The notes beneath the pieces are model-generated. The model did not search any database. It saw nothing but the letters and a program-made list of their open reading frames with translations, and was not told the DNA's origin. Below, in pieces: positions 45,600 through 54,951 of a DNA stretch of 64,000 bases. Origin of the DNA: Natronosporangium sp035305625 (GTDB lineage Bacteria; Actinomycetota; Actinomycetes; Mycobacteriales; Micromonosporaceae); the NCBI GenBank assembly GCA_963809545.1, contig CAWEKD010000005.1, positions 930,001 to 994,000 of the forward strand, written 5' to 3'. The position numbers and the translations under genes were made by a program. How positions within the stretch are numbered: position 1 is the stretch's first letter; each line of letters starts with the position of its first letter.

Positions 45600-46448
45600 T
45601 CAGCCGACCTTGCCGCTGATGTACTGCTCGGTCCGCGGGTCCGCGGGACTGGTGAACACCCGGCTGGTCTCGTCGTACTCGATCAGCTCACCCCACCGGT
45701 CACGTTCGTCCGCGGTCAGCTCCACCATCAGGAACGCGGTCCGGTCCGAGACCCGGGCCGCCTGCTGCATGTTGTGGGTGACGATCACGATCGTGTACTG
45801 CTGCTTGAGTTCCAGCATCAGGTCCTCGATCCGCGCGGTGGAGATCGGATCGAGGGCGGAGCACGGCTCGTCCATCAGGATCACCTCCGGCTCCACCGCG
45901 ATGCACCGGGCGATGCACAACCGCTGCTGCTGACCCCCGGACATGCCGTACGCGCTGTCCTTCAGCCGGTTCTTCACCTCGTCCCACAACCCGGCCCGCT
46001 GCAGGGCGTGCTCCACGATGCCGTCCAGCTCACTGCCGCGCACCCCCGCGATCCGGGGACCGAACGCCACATTGTCGTAAATGGACTTCGGGAACGGGTT
46101 CGGCTTCTGGAACACCATCCCGATCATCTTCCGCACCTGTACCGGGTCCACCTTCGGCCCGTACAGGTCCTCCCCGTGGTAACGCAGCGACCCCTCGACC
46201 CGGGCACCGGGGATCAGGTCGTTCATCCGGTTCAAGCACCGCAGCAGGGTGCTCTTGCCACAGCCGGACGGCCCGATCAGCGCGGTGATCTGTTGGCGAT
46301 CGATGTCCATGGTGACGCCCCGCACCGCCGGGCTACCCCCGTACGAGACGGTGACGTCCCGCAGCTCGAACGTGGTCTCCCGGTGGTCGGGTGGCTCGGC
46401 CGGCCGCACGTGCGGCGGCTGGTAGCCGGGCCGATGGTGGTCGGACAT
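45600..46448 (-). CDS. pstB: phosphate ABC transporter ATPase, copy 1
   Basis: This 282-residue PstB has Walker A GPSGCGKSTLLRCLNRMND, the family motif GMVFQKPNPFPKSIYDNVAF, signature MSGGQQQRLCIARC and Walker B VILMDEPCSALDPIS. It powers high-affinity phosphate uptake. ATG 46448 follows CAGGAGCTGACC. It is the last gene of the first pst operon, 51 bp after pstA. Confidence 0.95.
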   Translation of the reverse strand: MSDHHRPGYQPPHVRPAEPPDHRETTFELRDVTVSYGGSPAVRGVTMDIDRQQITALIGPSGCGKSTLLRCLNRMNDLIPGARVEGSLRYHGEDLYGPKVDPVQVRKMIGMVFQKPNPFPKSIYDNVAFGPRIAGVRGSELDGIVEHALQRAGLWDEVKNRLKDSAYGMSGGQQQRLCIARCIAVEPEVILMDEPCSALDPISTARIEDLMLELKQQYTIVIVTHNMQQAARVSDRTAFLMVELTADERDRWGELIEYDETSRVFTSPADPRTEQYISGKVG

Positions 46449-46499
46449 GGTCAGCTCCTGGTCGGTCGTCAGGTCCGTCAGGGGGAGCATTCGGATCAC

Positions 46500-47447
46500 C
46501 TACCACTTCTGCTCGTACCGGTTGCGAAGCCAGACCGCCACGGAGTTCATCGCCAACACCAGGGCGAGCATCACCAAAATTCCCGCAGCGGCGAGCGTGC
46601 GTAGTTCCTCCTGGGGGCGGCGGGCCCAGTCGTAGATCTGCACCGGCAGCGTGGTGTAGCTGCCTTCGAAGAAACTCGGATCCGCCATGGTGAAGGTGAC
46701 CGCCCCCACCAGCAGCAGCGGCGCCGCCTCCCCGATCGCGCGCGCGACCGCCAGAATCACCCCGGTGAGGATCCCGGACCGCGCGGCCGGCAGCACCTGG
46801 TGCCAGACCGTTTGCCACTTGGTAGCGCCGAGCGCCATCGCCCCCTGGCGAACCGAGGACGGCACCGCCCGGATCGCCTCCAGGGCGGCGATGATCACGG
46901 TGGGGAGGACCAGGAGCGCCACCGTGATCGACCCCGCCGCGGCCACGAAACCGAGCTGGAGCGGGCCGCGGACGATGAACGCCAGCCCGAGGATGCCGAA
47001 TACGATCGATGGCACCCCGGCCAGGTTCTGGATATTGAGCTCGAACAGTCGGTGGTACCAGCGAGTGCGATCGGCAAACTCCTCCAGGTAAATCGCGGCG
47101 CCGGTGCCCAGCGGCACGATCAGCACGATTACTCCCCCGATCACCCACAACGAGCCGAGGATCGCGGTCCGATAGCCGGCCTGCTCCGGGTTGATCGCGG
47201 ACGGCCCATTGGTGACCAGACCGAGATTGACCCGCTCACCCCCTTGGACCACTGCCCAAATGATCAGGGCGGCTAACCCGGTCAACGCCACGCTCAACCC
47301 CAGGAACAGCACGGCCGGGAAGAGGAACTCCCGCACGCGGCGGCCGGCCGCCGGCGCGGTGAGGCTACCGACGGTGGCGGCCCGGGCGCCCGCGACCGCC
47401 AACCGGGTCCGAGCGGTGCGGGGTGGACGGGTGCCGGTGGCCATCAC
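46500..47447 (-). CDS. pstA: phosphate ABC transporter permease PstA, copy 1
   Basis: This 315-residue permease has six helices and the EAA-type loop PSSVRQGAMALGATKWQTVW. Start GTG 47447 (or ATG 47444) overlaps the pstC stop, so the two permeases are coupled. It pairs with PstC to form the phosphate channel. Confidence 0.93.
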   Translation of the reverse strand: MMATGTRPPRTARTRLAVAGARAATVGSLTAPAAGRRVREFLFPAVLFLGLSVALTGLAALIIWAVVQGGERVNLGLVTNGPSAINPEQAGYRTAILGSLWVIGGVIVLIVPLGTGAAIYLEEFADRTRWYHRLFELNIQNLAGVPSIVFGILGLAFIVRGPLQLGFVAAAGSITVALLVLPTVIIAALEAIRAVPSSVRQGAMALGATKWQTVWHQVLPAARSGILTGVILAVARAIGEAAPLLLVGAVTFTMADPSFFEGSYTTLPVQIYDWARRPQEELRTLAAAGILVMLALVLAMNSVAVWLRNRYEQKW

Positions 47448-48403
47448 TCGTACACCTCCCGGAACCGGCGAACCAAGCGGATCGCCAGCATGTTCATCAT
47501 CAGCGTCAACACGAACAACAGCGCCCCGACGGCGAAGATGGTGTAGTAGTCGATCGTCCCGGTGGCGATCTCCCCGGTAGCGGTCTGCCCGATGAACGCG
47601 GTCATGGTCTGCACCGATTCCGTAGGCAGGAACGTGAGATTCGGGCTCGCGCCCGCGGCCAGCAGCACCACCATGGTCTCGCCGATCGCCCGGGAGACCG
47701 CGAGCACGAACGCGGCCACGATGCCGGAGATCGCCGCCGGGAACACCACCCGGGTGGAGACGGTCAACTTACCGGCGCCCAACGCGTAGGCACCCTCCCG
47801 CAAGGAGCGAGGCACCGCGCGCATGGCGTCGTCGGCGACCGAAGCCACCAGGGGCACGATCATCAACCCCACCGCCACCCCGGCCACCCCGACCGAGTGG
47901 GGAGTGCGCCAGGGCAGGAACGGCAGCAGCTCCTCCAGCAACGGCCGCAGGAACAGCAGCGCGAACAGCCCAATCGCGACGGTGGGGATGCCCTCCAGGA
48001 CCTCCAGCATCGGTTTGACCACTTTGCGGAGCCGAGCCGGGGCGTACTCAGACAGGTAGATGGCGGAGGACAAACCGACCGGGACCGCCACCAGCATCGA
48101 CCACAGCACGATGTTCGCGGTGCCGGCCACCAGCGGTAGCACCCCGAACGAGGCGTCGGAGAACGACGGGGCCCAGCGGGTACCGAACAGGAAGTCGGTC
48201 ACCGGTACGACCCGGAAGAAGTCGACGGTGCCGACCAGCAGTGACAGCACGATCCCGGTGGTGACCACCACCGACAAGCCCGCGCACAGCGCGAGGAGCG
48301 CCCGGATCACCCGCTCCCCGTACCGGGGACGGGAAGCCGCCAGCGGCCGGCGCGGGGAGCCTGCGCCGGCGCTGGCGGCCGCGATGCGGCGAGGGGTAAT
48401 CAT
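47444..48403 (-). CDS. pstC: phosphate ABC transporter permease PstC, copy 1
   Basis: This 319-residue permease has six helices with the conserved RSLREGAYALGAGKLTVS coupling loop and FLFGTRWAPSFSDASFGVLP near the N-terminus. ATG 48403 overlaps the pstS stop (ATGA). Confidence 0.93.
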   Translation of the reverse strand: MITPRRIAAASAGAGSPRRPLAASRPRYGERVIRALLALCAGLSVVVTTGIVLSLLVGTVDFFRVVPVTDFLFGTRWAPSFSDASFGVLPLVAGTANIVLWSMLVAVPVGLSSAIYLSEYAPARLRKVVKPMLEVLEGIPTVAIGLFALLFLRPLLEELLPFLPWRTPHSVGVAGVAVGLMIVPLVASVADDAMRAVPRSLREGAYALGAGKLTVSTRVVFPAAISGIVAAFVLAVSRAIGETMVVLLAAGASPNLTFLPTESVQTMTAFIGQTATGEIATGTIDYYTIFAVGALLFVLTLMMNMLAIRLVRRFREVYE

Positions 48404-49365
48404 CAGCCTGCCGCACCAGCCAGCTGCTCGACCTTGTCGAGCATCTCCTGCTTCTGCTCCGCGGTCAGCGGGATCGCCCCCACCACCGCGGTGATCTGCT
48501 CATTGTGGTTGATGAAGAACTCGACGAACGCCCGCACCTCCGCCCGGGTCAGCGCCGTGCTCGACGGGTAGATGAACAGTCCCCGGGACAGCGGGGTGTA
48601 GGAGCCGTCCTGTGCGGACTGCTCGGACGGGGCGACGCACCCGCTGCCGCTGTCGATCTGCAGCGCCTTCACCCGGTCGGCGTTCTCGGCGTAGTAGGTG
48701 TAGCCGACGTAGAACATGCCGCCGCGGGTGCCCTCGACCCCGATGATGCCGGTGTTGTCGTCCTCGCCGATGTTGTGGTAATCGGTCCGCTGCGCGCCCT
48801 CCTCACCGTTGATGGCTTCGGTGAAGTAGCCGAAGGTGCCGGAGTCGGTACCGGGCCCGTACAGCTCCAGCGGCTCGTCGAAGTCGACCGCCAGCCCTTC
48901 GATCTCGCTCCAGTTACGCACGGTCGAGTCCGGTGCCCAGATCTGGTGGAGCTGCGCCACGGTGAGACAGTCCACCGGGTTGTCCTTGTTGACCACCACG
49001 GTCAGTGCGTCATTGCCCACCGTGATCTGCTCAAAGGCGATCCCGTTCTGTTCGCACCGCTCCGCCTCCTCCGGCTTGATCTCCCGGGAGGCGTTGGAGA
49101 TGTCGGTCTCGCCGTGGCAGAACTTCTCGAACCCACCGCCGGTACCGGAGGTAGCCACCGGTACCTGCACGCCGGAGTGCTCGGTCATGAACAGCTCCGC
49201 CGCGGCCTCGGCGATCGGGGCCACGGTGCTGGAACCGTCCAACCGGACCGTGCCGGACAGTGCTCCGGCGCCGCCGCCGTTGGTGTCATCGTCGCTTCCG
49301 CAGGCCGCCAGCGTGAGCGCGAGCGCGCCCACCCCCACAGCCGACCACCACTTCTTCGCGATCAA
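48403..49365 (-). CDS. pstS: phosphate-binding lipoprotein PstS, copy 1
   Basis: This 320-residue lipoprotein has a lipobox ending LAAC. The PstS_2/SphX-like fold has GTVRLDGSSTVAPIAEAAAE, ATSGTGGGFEKFC, DISNASR and LYGPGTDSGTFGYF, which bind phosphate. The start codon appears to be TTG 49365 after AGGACGGG, because later GTGs would cut off the KK of the signal peptide. It heads the first pst operon. Confidence 0.92.
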   Translation of the reverse strand: MIAKKWWSAVGVGALALTLAACGSDDDTNGGGAGALSGTVRLDGSSTVAPIAEAAAELFMTEHSGVQVPVATSGTGGGFEKFCHGETDISNASREIKPEEAERCEQNGIAFEQITVGNDALTVVVNKDNPVDCLTVAQLHQIWAPDSTVRNWSEIEGLAVDFDEPLELYGPGTDSGTFGYFTEAINGEEGAQRTDYHNIGEDDNTGIIGVEGTRGGMFYVGYTYYAENADRVKALQIDSGSGCVAPSEQSAQDGSYTPLSRGLFIYPSSTALTRAEVRAFVEFFINHNEQITAVVGAIPLTAEQKQEMLDKVEQLAGAAG

Positions 49366-49722
49366 TTTCCCGTCCTGGCCTTCCTAAGCCCGGCAGGGTT
49401 TCCCGCCGGGGTCGTGATTTCCCGGCCCAGCCGGTGTCGGCCGGCCCGACGGCTAGCACGCTAGGCAGCGGAGGTGACCGAGCGGACGAAGAACGGTTAA
49501 CCCGCGCGGAACACTCGGGGACGGATGCGCAGCTGAAGCTGAAGCGACAGGTGTCAGGAAGGTAAACAGCACCCCGGTCGGGTGGGGTGGGTACGGACGG
49601 CGGTGCGCTTACCGGGATACGCGGGTGCGCTGACGGGGATGGTGGTACGGCACTACGAGAGCTGCTTCAGCTGCGATAGCGGTAGTCGGAGCAGTGACCA
49701 CTCACCTCTGACCGAGGCTTCC
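49366..49722 (-). promoter_or_regulatory. pst operon 1 upstream region with PHO-box-like repeats
   Basis: This 357-bp gap has no gene. On the plus strand GGTGACC (49473), GGACGAA (49484) and GGTTAAC (49495) recur every 11 bp. GGTGTCA (49550) and GGTAAAC (49561) do so again. These resemble GGTGAAC, the complement of the actinobacterial PhoP unit GTTCACC. They lie 110-200 bp before the pstS start on the minus strand. The match is partial, so PhoP control is likely but not proven. Confidence 0.5.
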
Positions 49723-50595
49723 TCAGCCGAACCGGCCGGTGATGTAGTTCTCGGTGCGCTCGTCGCTGGGGTTGGAGAAGATCTTCGAGGTTTCGTCGAA
49801 CTCCACCAGCACCCCGGTGCGGAGGTCGTTCTCAGAGTCCACCTCGGTGCTGAAGAACGCGGTGCGGTCGCTGATCCGGGCCGCCTGCTGCATGTTGTGG
49901 GTGACGATCACGATCGTGTACTCGTCCTTGATGGCCTGCATCAGGTCTTCGATCCGGGCGGTGGCCACCGGGTCCAGCGCCGAGCAGGGCTCATCCATCA
50001 GGATCACTTCCGGCTGGATGGCCAGCGCCCGGGCGATGCACAGGCGCTGCTGCTGCCCCCCGGACAGGCTGAGCCCCGACTGCTTCAGCTTGCCCTTCAC
50101 CTCGTCCCACAGGGCCGCGCCCCGCAGCGCGTGCTCCACGACGTCATCCAGGGTCGACCCCCGGACCCCGTGCAGGCGCGGTCCGAAGGCGACATTCTCG
50201 TAGATGGACTTGGGGAAGGGGTTCGGCTTCTGGAACACCATCCCGATCCGCCGGCGTACCTCCACCGGATCGACCTCCGGGTGGTAGATGTCCTCGCCGT
50301 AGTAGGCCACGCTGCCGGTCACCTTCGCCCCCGGGACCAGGTCGTTCATCCGGTTCAGCGACCGCAGCAGGGTGGACTTGCCGCATCCGCTCGGGCCGAT
50401 CAGCGCGGTGATCTCGTGGCGGGCGATCTCCATGTTGACATCCCGCACCGCCCGGAAGTCACCGTAGTAGACATTGACGTCCCGGAGCGAGAAGACGATC
50501 TCCCGCGGCGCCGGCGTCTTTTCCGCTTCCGCCCCCGGCGTGGTGACCGGGTGGGTGGCGGTCGGGCGGGTGGGGGTGATGACAGTGGCGGACAT
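49723..50595 (-). CDS. pstB: phosphate ABC transporter ATPase, copy 2
   Basis: This 290-residue PstB has Walker A GPSGCGKSTLLRSLNRMND, GMVFQKPNPFPKSIYENVAF, signature LSGGQQQRLCIARA and Walker B VILMDEPCSALDPVA. It has a different N-terminus from copy 1. ATG 50595 follows GAGAGGAGCAACC. It is the last gene of operon 2. Confidence 0.95.
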   Translation of the reverse strand: MSATVITPTRPTATHPVTTPGAEAEKTPAPREIVFSLRDVNVYYGDFRAVRDVNMEIARHEITALIGPSGCGKSTLLRSLNRMNDLVPGAKVTGSVAYYGEDIYHPEVDPVEVRRRIGMVFQKPNPFPKSIYENVAFGPRLHGVRGSTLDDVVEHALRGAALWDEVKGKLKQSGLSLSGGQQQRLCIARALAIQPEVILMDEPCSALDPVATARIEDLMQAIKDEYTIVIVTHNMQQAARISDRTAFFSTEVDSENDLRTGVLVEFDETSKIFSNPSDERTENYITGRFG

Positions 50596-50633
50596 GGTTG
50601 CTCCTCTCGCACGTCGCCGGTCGCCGAGGCGGA

Positions 50634-51557
50634 TCACATACCCTCCCGGCGTTTGCCGAACCGCGCCGCCACCAGCCGGGCGGCAACCGTGAACAGCAGA
50701 GTGATCGCGACCAGGCACAGCGCCCCACCCCAGGCCCGTTCAATCCCAGGCGGGAACGGCTGCACCGCGTTTTGGTGGATCAGCTGCGGCAGCGACGCCT
50801 GCCGCTCACCGACCAGATACCAGGTGGTGGTGAAGGACCCCAGCGCGGTCAGGATCAGCGGTGCGGTCTCGCCGGCACCGCGCGCGACCGCCAGCATCGA
50901 GCCGGTCGCCAGCCCCGGTGCGGCCGCGGGCAGCACCACCTTGACCGTGGTCTGCCACCGCCGGGCGCCCAACCCCAGCGCCGCGCTGCGGAGGTGGTCC
51001 GGCACCAGCTTCAGCATCTCCTCGCTGGAACGCACCACGATCGGCAGCATCACGATCGCGATCGCGATCGCCGCCGCCAGTGTGCCGAACCCGAGCCGGA
51101 TAGTGCCGATCACCACCGCGGCGTACACGAACAAGCCCACGAAGATGGAGGGCACGCCGGTCATCACATCGGTGACGAACCGCACCAGCGCGGCGAGTTT
51201 CTTGCCCTTGCCGTACTCGACCAGGTAGACCGCGGTGGCCACGCCCGGGATGATCGCCATCGGGATCGCCAGCAGCATGATCAGGAAGGAGCCGACGAAG
51301 CCCTGCCGGAAGCCGCCCCCCTCCATCCGGAACGGCAGCGTGTCCTCGGTGAAGAACTGCAAGCTGATCACCGACCAGCCCCGCTCGATCACCACGTACA
51401 GGATCAGCAGCAGCGGCAGCACCGCCACCGCCATCACCGCGGTGAGCACCACCCGCATCGCCGTGCTGGCCAGTTGCCGCCGGCGGGTACGGGCGTCGAT
51501 CTCACGCAGGCTCCGACGGGGAGCCGGCGTGGTCGGGGAGGTGTCGAGTGCGGTCAT
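50634..51557 (-). CDS. pstA: phosphate ABC transporter permease PstA, copy 2
   Basis: This 307-residue permease has six helices, PDHLRSAALGLGARRWQTTV as the coupling loop and TGVPSIFVGLFVYAAVVIG. ATG 51557 overlaps the pstC stop by 4 bp. It is clearly diverged from copy 1, so the operons are not a recent duplication. Confidence 0.93.
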   Translation of the reverse strand: MTALDTSPTTPAPRRSLREIDARTRRRQLASTAMRVVLTAVMAVAVLPLLLILYVVIERGWSVISLQFFTEDTLPFRMEGGGFRQGFVGSFLIMLLAIPMAIIPGVATAVYLVEYGKGKKLAALVRFVTDVMTGVPSIFVGLFVYAAVVIGTIRLGFGTLAAAIAIAIVMLPIVVRSSEEMLKLVPDHLRSAALGLGARRWQTTVKVVLPAAAPGLATGSMLAVARGAGETAPLILTALGSFTTTWYLVGERQASLPQLIHQNAVQPFPPGIERAWGGALCLVAITLLFTVAARLVAARFGKRREGM

Positions 51558-52543
51558 ACAGCAGCGTCCCTCGTGTTGCGCCCCACTCGCCAGACCAGCA
51601 ACCGGGCGAGCACATTGATGGCGAACGTAAACACGAACAGCGCTACCCCGATCGCCATCAAGCCAAGCACGGTCTCCGGTAGTGCGTCCTGGAAGGTGTT
51701 GAAGATGTGAGCCGCCATGGTGTCGCCGGCGAAGAACAGGCTGTACCCCATGCGCTGGGAACCGCCGACTAGCATCGCCACCGCCACCGTTTCGCCGATC
51801 GCCCGGCCCAGCCCCAGCATGGCACCGCCGACGATGCCCGAGTAGCTGCGGGGCAGCAGCACCTTCCGGATCACCTCGGCCTGGGTGGCGCCCAGGCCAT
51901 AGGCGGCGTGCAGTTCGGCGGTCGGCGCGACGGCGAACACCTCCCGGATGATCGCCGTCATGATCGGCAGGATCATGATCGCCAGGACCACTCCGGCGGA
52001 GAAGTAGCTGAGCCCGAACACCGGGCCTTCGAACAGGAAGAACCCGCCGAACCAGTCCGCCAGCTTCACCATCACCGGCCGCAGCACCACCGGTAGGAAG
52101 AACAGCAGCCCCCACAGCCCGTACACGATCGAGGGGACCGCGGCGAGCGTCTCCACCGCGTACGTCAACCAACCGCGGAGCCGGCGGTGCGCCAGCTGGG
52201 TGATGTACAGCGCCACCGCGATGGACACCGGGAGTGCGATCAGCAACGCGATCGCGCTCGTGACCAGCGTGCCGTAGATGAACGGCCACGCCCCGTACGT
52301 GCCGTGGATGTTAGGCAGGTCCCGTTGCTGGCCAGCCTCCCACTCGGTGCCGGTGAAGAACCCCAGCCCTTCCTTCTGGAAGATCGGCCAGGCGTCGGCG
52401 GTGGTCCTGATGATCATGAAGGCCAGCAGGAACAGCACGAACACGCCGCTGGTGGTGACCAGGGCCTTGAACAAGGGGTCGGTCCATCGGCCGCGGCCAG
52501 GCCCCCGCAGCGGTCGGTGGACGGGGGCGGTGGTGGGGGTCAC
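51554..52543 (-). CDS. pstC: phosphate ABC transporter permease PstC, copy 2
   Basis: This 329-residue permease has six helices with TYAVETLAAVPSIVYGLWGL and TAELHAAYGLGATQAEVIRK. GTG 52543 overlaps the pstS stop by 4 bp. Confidence 0.93.
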   Translation of the reverse strand: MTPTTAPVHRPLRGPGRGRWTDPLFKALVTTSGVFVLFLLAFMIIRTTADAWPIFQKEGLGFFTGTEWEAGQQRDLPNIHGTYGAWPFIYGTLVTSAIALLIALPVSIAVALYITQLAHRRLRGWLTYAVETLAAVPSIVYGLWGLLFFLPVVLRPVMVKLADWFGGFFLFEGPVFGLSYFSAGVVLAIMILPIMTAIIREVFAVAPTAELHAAYGLGATQAEVIRKVLLPRSYSGIVGGAMLGLGRAIGETVAVAMLVGGSQRMGYSLFFAGDTMAAHIFNTFQDALPETVLGLMAIGVALFVFTFAINVLARLLVWRVGRNTRDAAV

Positions 52544-53622
52544 GAGGCGCCTCCGGTGGGGGTGGGGTCCTGGGCGCCGATCCGGTCCAGCGCCGCTAGC
52601 ACCCGCTCCTTCAACTGCGGGCTGAGCGGGATGTAGCCCAACTCCACCGCGGCCTGGTCACCGTTGCGCACCGCCCAGCGCCAGAACTCCCGAAGCTGCT
52701 GGCCGGTGTCGCCGCGGTAGCCGCACTCCCAGTAGAAGTTCCACACCGCGCCGGCGATCGGATAACCGTCCCCACCGACGCCGAGGATGTCGAACTGGAA
52801 GTCATCCGGAATGTCGACCTGGGCGATCCCCGCCGCGGTGGCCTCCGGAGTCGGGTAGACCGGGTTGCCGTCGGCGTTCACGATCGCCGCCTGCGGCAGG
52901 TCCAGCACCTGGGCGTACGACTGGTTGACGTACCCGAGTCCGCCGGGGTTCTGGGCGATGTTCGCGGTCACCCCTTCGTTGCCGGGGCCGCCGATGGTGC
53001 CGGCCGGCCAGTTCACCTCCGTGCCGGCCCCGAGCTCCGCGGCCCACTCCGGGTCTTCGTCGGCCAGCCAGGTGGTGAACACCGAGGTGGTGCCGGAGCC
53101 GTCCGAGCGGTGCACCGGGATGATCTCCCGGTCCGGCAGGTCGCGGCCGGGGTTGAGGGCGGCGATCCGTTCGTCGGAGTAGTTGGTGATGGTGCGGCGG
53201 TAGATACCGGAGATCACCTCGGCGTCCAGCACCAGCCCGTCCAGGGCGGGGTCGGCGAACGCGATCACCACCGCGCCGAACGTGATCGGCACTTGGAAGG
53301 CGGGGCAGCCGCGTAGCTGTTCCGCCTCGGCGAGGTCGGAGTCGCGCAGGTAGCGCTCCGAGGTCCCCCAGTCGATGGTCTGCCCCAGGAACTGGGTGAT
53401 CCCGCCGCCGGAGCCGATGCTCTGGTAGTCGACGGTCAGATCCTGGTCGACGGTCTGGGCGTAGGTGTGGATCCAGTCCTGGAACAGCGGAGTGGGGAAG
53501 GTGGCCCCCGCGCCTTCGATCCGGTCATCCCCTGGGGCGCAACCGGCCAGCACCGCCACCAGCATCGCCGCGGTGACACCCGCCGCTGCCCGTGAAGGGC
53601 GGACGCGTGCCGTGTGGGTCAC
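52540..53622 (-). CDS. pstS: phosphate-binding lipoprotein PstS, copy 2
   Basis: This 360-residue classic PstS has a lipobox VLAGC, then EGAGATFPTPLFQDWIHTY, VDYQSIGSGGGITQFL, HRSDGSGTTSVFTTWL and VNQSYAQ. It belongs to a different PstS subfamily from copy 1. GTG 53622 is supported by the GAGGTG ribosome site 7 bp upstream. A near-perfect PHO box lies about 100 bp upstream. Confidence 0.94.
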   Translation of the reverse strand: MTHTARVRPSRAAAGVTAAMLVAVLAGCAPGDDRIEGAGATFPTPLFQDWIHTYAQTVDQDLTVDYQSIGSGGGITQFLGQTIDWGTSERYLRDSDLAEAEQLRGCPAFQVPITFGAVVIAFADPALDGLVLDAEVISGIYRRTITNYSDERIAALNPGRDLPDREIIPVHRSDGSGTTSVFTTWLADEDPEWAAELGAGTEVNWPAGTIGGPGNEGVTANIAQNPGGLGYVNQSYAQVLDLPQAAIVNADGNPVYPTPEATAAGIAQVDIPDDFQFDILGVGGDGYPIAGAVWNFYWECGYRGDTGQQLREFWRWAVRNGDQAAVELGYIPLSPQLKERVLAALDRIGAQDPTPTGGAS

Positions 53623-53723
53623 CGGGTCACCTCGGATGAACCTCCTGTCCACCAGGTTTTCGGGCAGGGGTAACCCTGCGGTCGCCACGCTAAGGCAGTC
53701 AGGTGACGAGTACTCCGGCACTG

Positions 53724-53741
53724 GATGAACAACAGGTGAAC
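53724..53741 (-). promoter_or_regulatory. PHO box before pst operon 2
   Basis: On the minus strand GTTCACC, TGTT and GTTCATC form two 11-bp-spaced PhoP units with 7/7 and 6/7 matches to GTTCACC. It is about 100 bp upstream of the second pstS. This supports induction at low phosphate by PhoR-PhoP. Confidence 0.8.
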
Positions 53742-53839
53742 GATGGCGGACGCGCGCGTGTCCAGCGGTGGTCGGCTGGGCGGCATCGCAGTGAACCGAA
53801 CTTCCTGGGCGCTATGCGCTTTATGCGGGATTCATTGTG

Positions 53840-53868
53840 TTGACTATGTGGACCTACCCCTCTAGGGT
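53840..53868 (+). promoter_or_regulatory. strong sigma-70-type promoter for the micro-ORF/PLP-enzyme operon
   Basis: TTGACT (53840-53845), a 17-bp spacer and TAGGGT (53863-53868) are close to the actinobacterial housekeeping consensus. Transcription would begin near 53875, some 30 nt before the micro-ORF. Confidence 0.65.
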
Positions 53869-53905
53869 CGAATCGGCGTTATCGCTGCGACAAGGGAGGT
53901 TTGCC

Positions 53906-53941
53906 ATGCGCTGCATTGAGCCGCCGCTGGACGAGATCTGA
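53906..53941 (+). CDS. 11-codon micro-ORF (leader peptide or mini-precursor)
   Basis: ATG 53906 follows AAGGGAGGTTTGCC, one of the best ribosome sites in the window. It encodes MRCIEPPLDEI before TGA. It is 30 nt downstream of a strong promoter and 62 nt upstream of the PLP-enzyme gene, and a 12-bp hairpin starts 13 nt after its stop. Pro-Pro can pause ribosomes, and the single Cys could be a modification or sensing residue. It may be an attenuation leader or a minimal ribosomal-peptide precursor. I do not recognise the sequence, and reality as a translated gene is inferred from the signals only. Confidence 0.5.
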   Translation: MRCIEPPLDEI

Positions 53942-53953
53942 TCAATTAGTGAC

Positions 53954-53982
53954 CGTGCCGGGCCGCTGGGCGGTCCGGCACG
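53954..53982 (+). terminator. strong hairpin between micro-ORF and operon, possible attenuator
   Basis: CGTGCCGGGCCG (53954-53965) pairs with CGGTCCGGCACG (53971-53982), with one G-T pair, around CTGGG. Only a weak T-containing tail (ATTGCTGTCT) follows. It could partly terminate transcription after the micro-ORF and set a high micro-ORF to operon ratio. Confidence 0.6.
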
Positions 53983-54003
53983 ATTGCTGTCTGGAAGGTT
54001 CGC

Positions 54004-54951
54004 ATGCCGCCCGTCTTGGTCGACCTCCCTCGACTGGACGCCAATCTCCATGACTTCCACACCCGCGCCGCCGCCGCCGGCTGCCGGGTCCGCGCCCACC
54101 TCAAAGCACACCGCACCCGGGAAATCGCGGTCCGACAGGTGACGGCCGGGGCGGTGGGGGTGGCGGTGCAGACCGCCCGCGCCGCTCAACTCCTGGCCGC
54201 CGCCGGGGTCGACGACATCGTGCTGGCCTGGCCCTGGCCGGAGCCGTGGCGGTTCCCACTGTTCGCCGAGGCCGCCACGGTGGTGCCCCGGTTCGCGGTG
54301 CACGTGGACCGGATCGCCAGCGTGACCGGGATCGGAGCCGCGGCGGCCGCCCGAGGGGTGGAGGTCGGGATTCGGATCGACCTGCGACACACCCCGCCGG
54401 AGCAGGTGGTACCGGTGGCGGAGGCGGTCGCCAGCACCGCCGGGGTCCGCCTGGACGGAGTCACCATCTACCCGTCGGTGGAGACCACCGCTGACCTCGC
54501 CGACCGGTACGCCGTCGGCCGTCGCGCCGCTGAGCAGGCGGTCCGAGCGGCGAAGGCGATCTCCGCTGCCGGGATCGATTGCCCGGTGGTGTGTGTCGGC
54601 GGCACCCCGACCGCAGCGGGCGCGTGGAGCGTCGCCGGGGTCACCGAAGTGTGCGCCGGCGCGTACGCCACCTGGGACGGGGGACTGGCCCGGCACGGAG
54701 TGGGTGAGCTCGCCCAGGTGGCGATCAGTGTCGCCGCCGAGGCCACCGACCTCCTGGCCGGGTGCGGACAACCCTGGGAGCCGGAGGTCACGTCGGTGGC
54801 GGCGCCGGAGCCGTACGCCGGTCGGCTGCTGCCGGCACACGTGTGTCCGTTGGCGGTCACCCTGGTCCGTCGTCAGGTGGAGATCACCGTGGTCGACCGG
54901 GGCGAACCCGTGGCGGTCTGGCGGCCGTTCGCCGCCGGGGACCGGCCATGA
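54004..54951 (+). CDS. fold-type III PLP enzyme (D-threonine aldolase/D-serine dehydratase-like)
   Basis: This 315-residue protein has the alanine-racemase N-terminal barrel with the PLP Lys34 in VRAHLKAHRT, followed by TAGAVGVAVQTARAAQLLAA. The C-terminal DSD-like domain carries the metal pair His279-Val-Cys281 (LPAHVCPLAV). The family acts on D-amino acids or beta-hydroxy-amino acids with PLP and a metal ion. The exact reaction is unknown. ATG 54004 follows CTGGAAGG. The stop overlaps the MFS start, and the micro-ORF lies upstream. Confidence 0.82.
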   Translation: MPPVLVDLPRLDANLHDFHTRAAAAGCRVRAHLKAHRTREIAVRQVTAGAVGVAVQTARAAQLLAAAGVDDIVLAWPWPEPWRFPLFAEAATVVPRFAVHVDRIASVTGIGAAAAARGVEVGIRIDLRHTPPEQVVPVAEAVASTAGVRLDGVTIYPSVETTADLADRYAVGRRAAEQAVRAAKAISAAGIDCPVVCVGGTPTAAGAWSVAGVTEVCAGAYATWDGGLARHGVGELAQVAISVAAEATDLLAGCGQPWEPEVTSVAAPEPYAGRLLPAHVCPLAVTLVRRQVEITVVDRGEPVAVWRPFAAGDRP

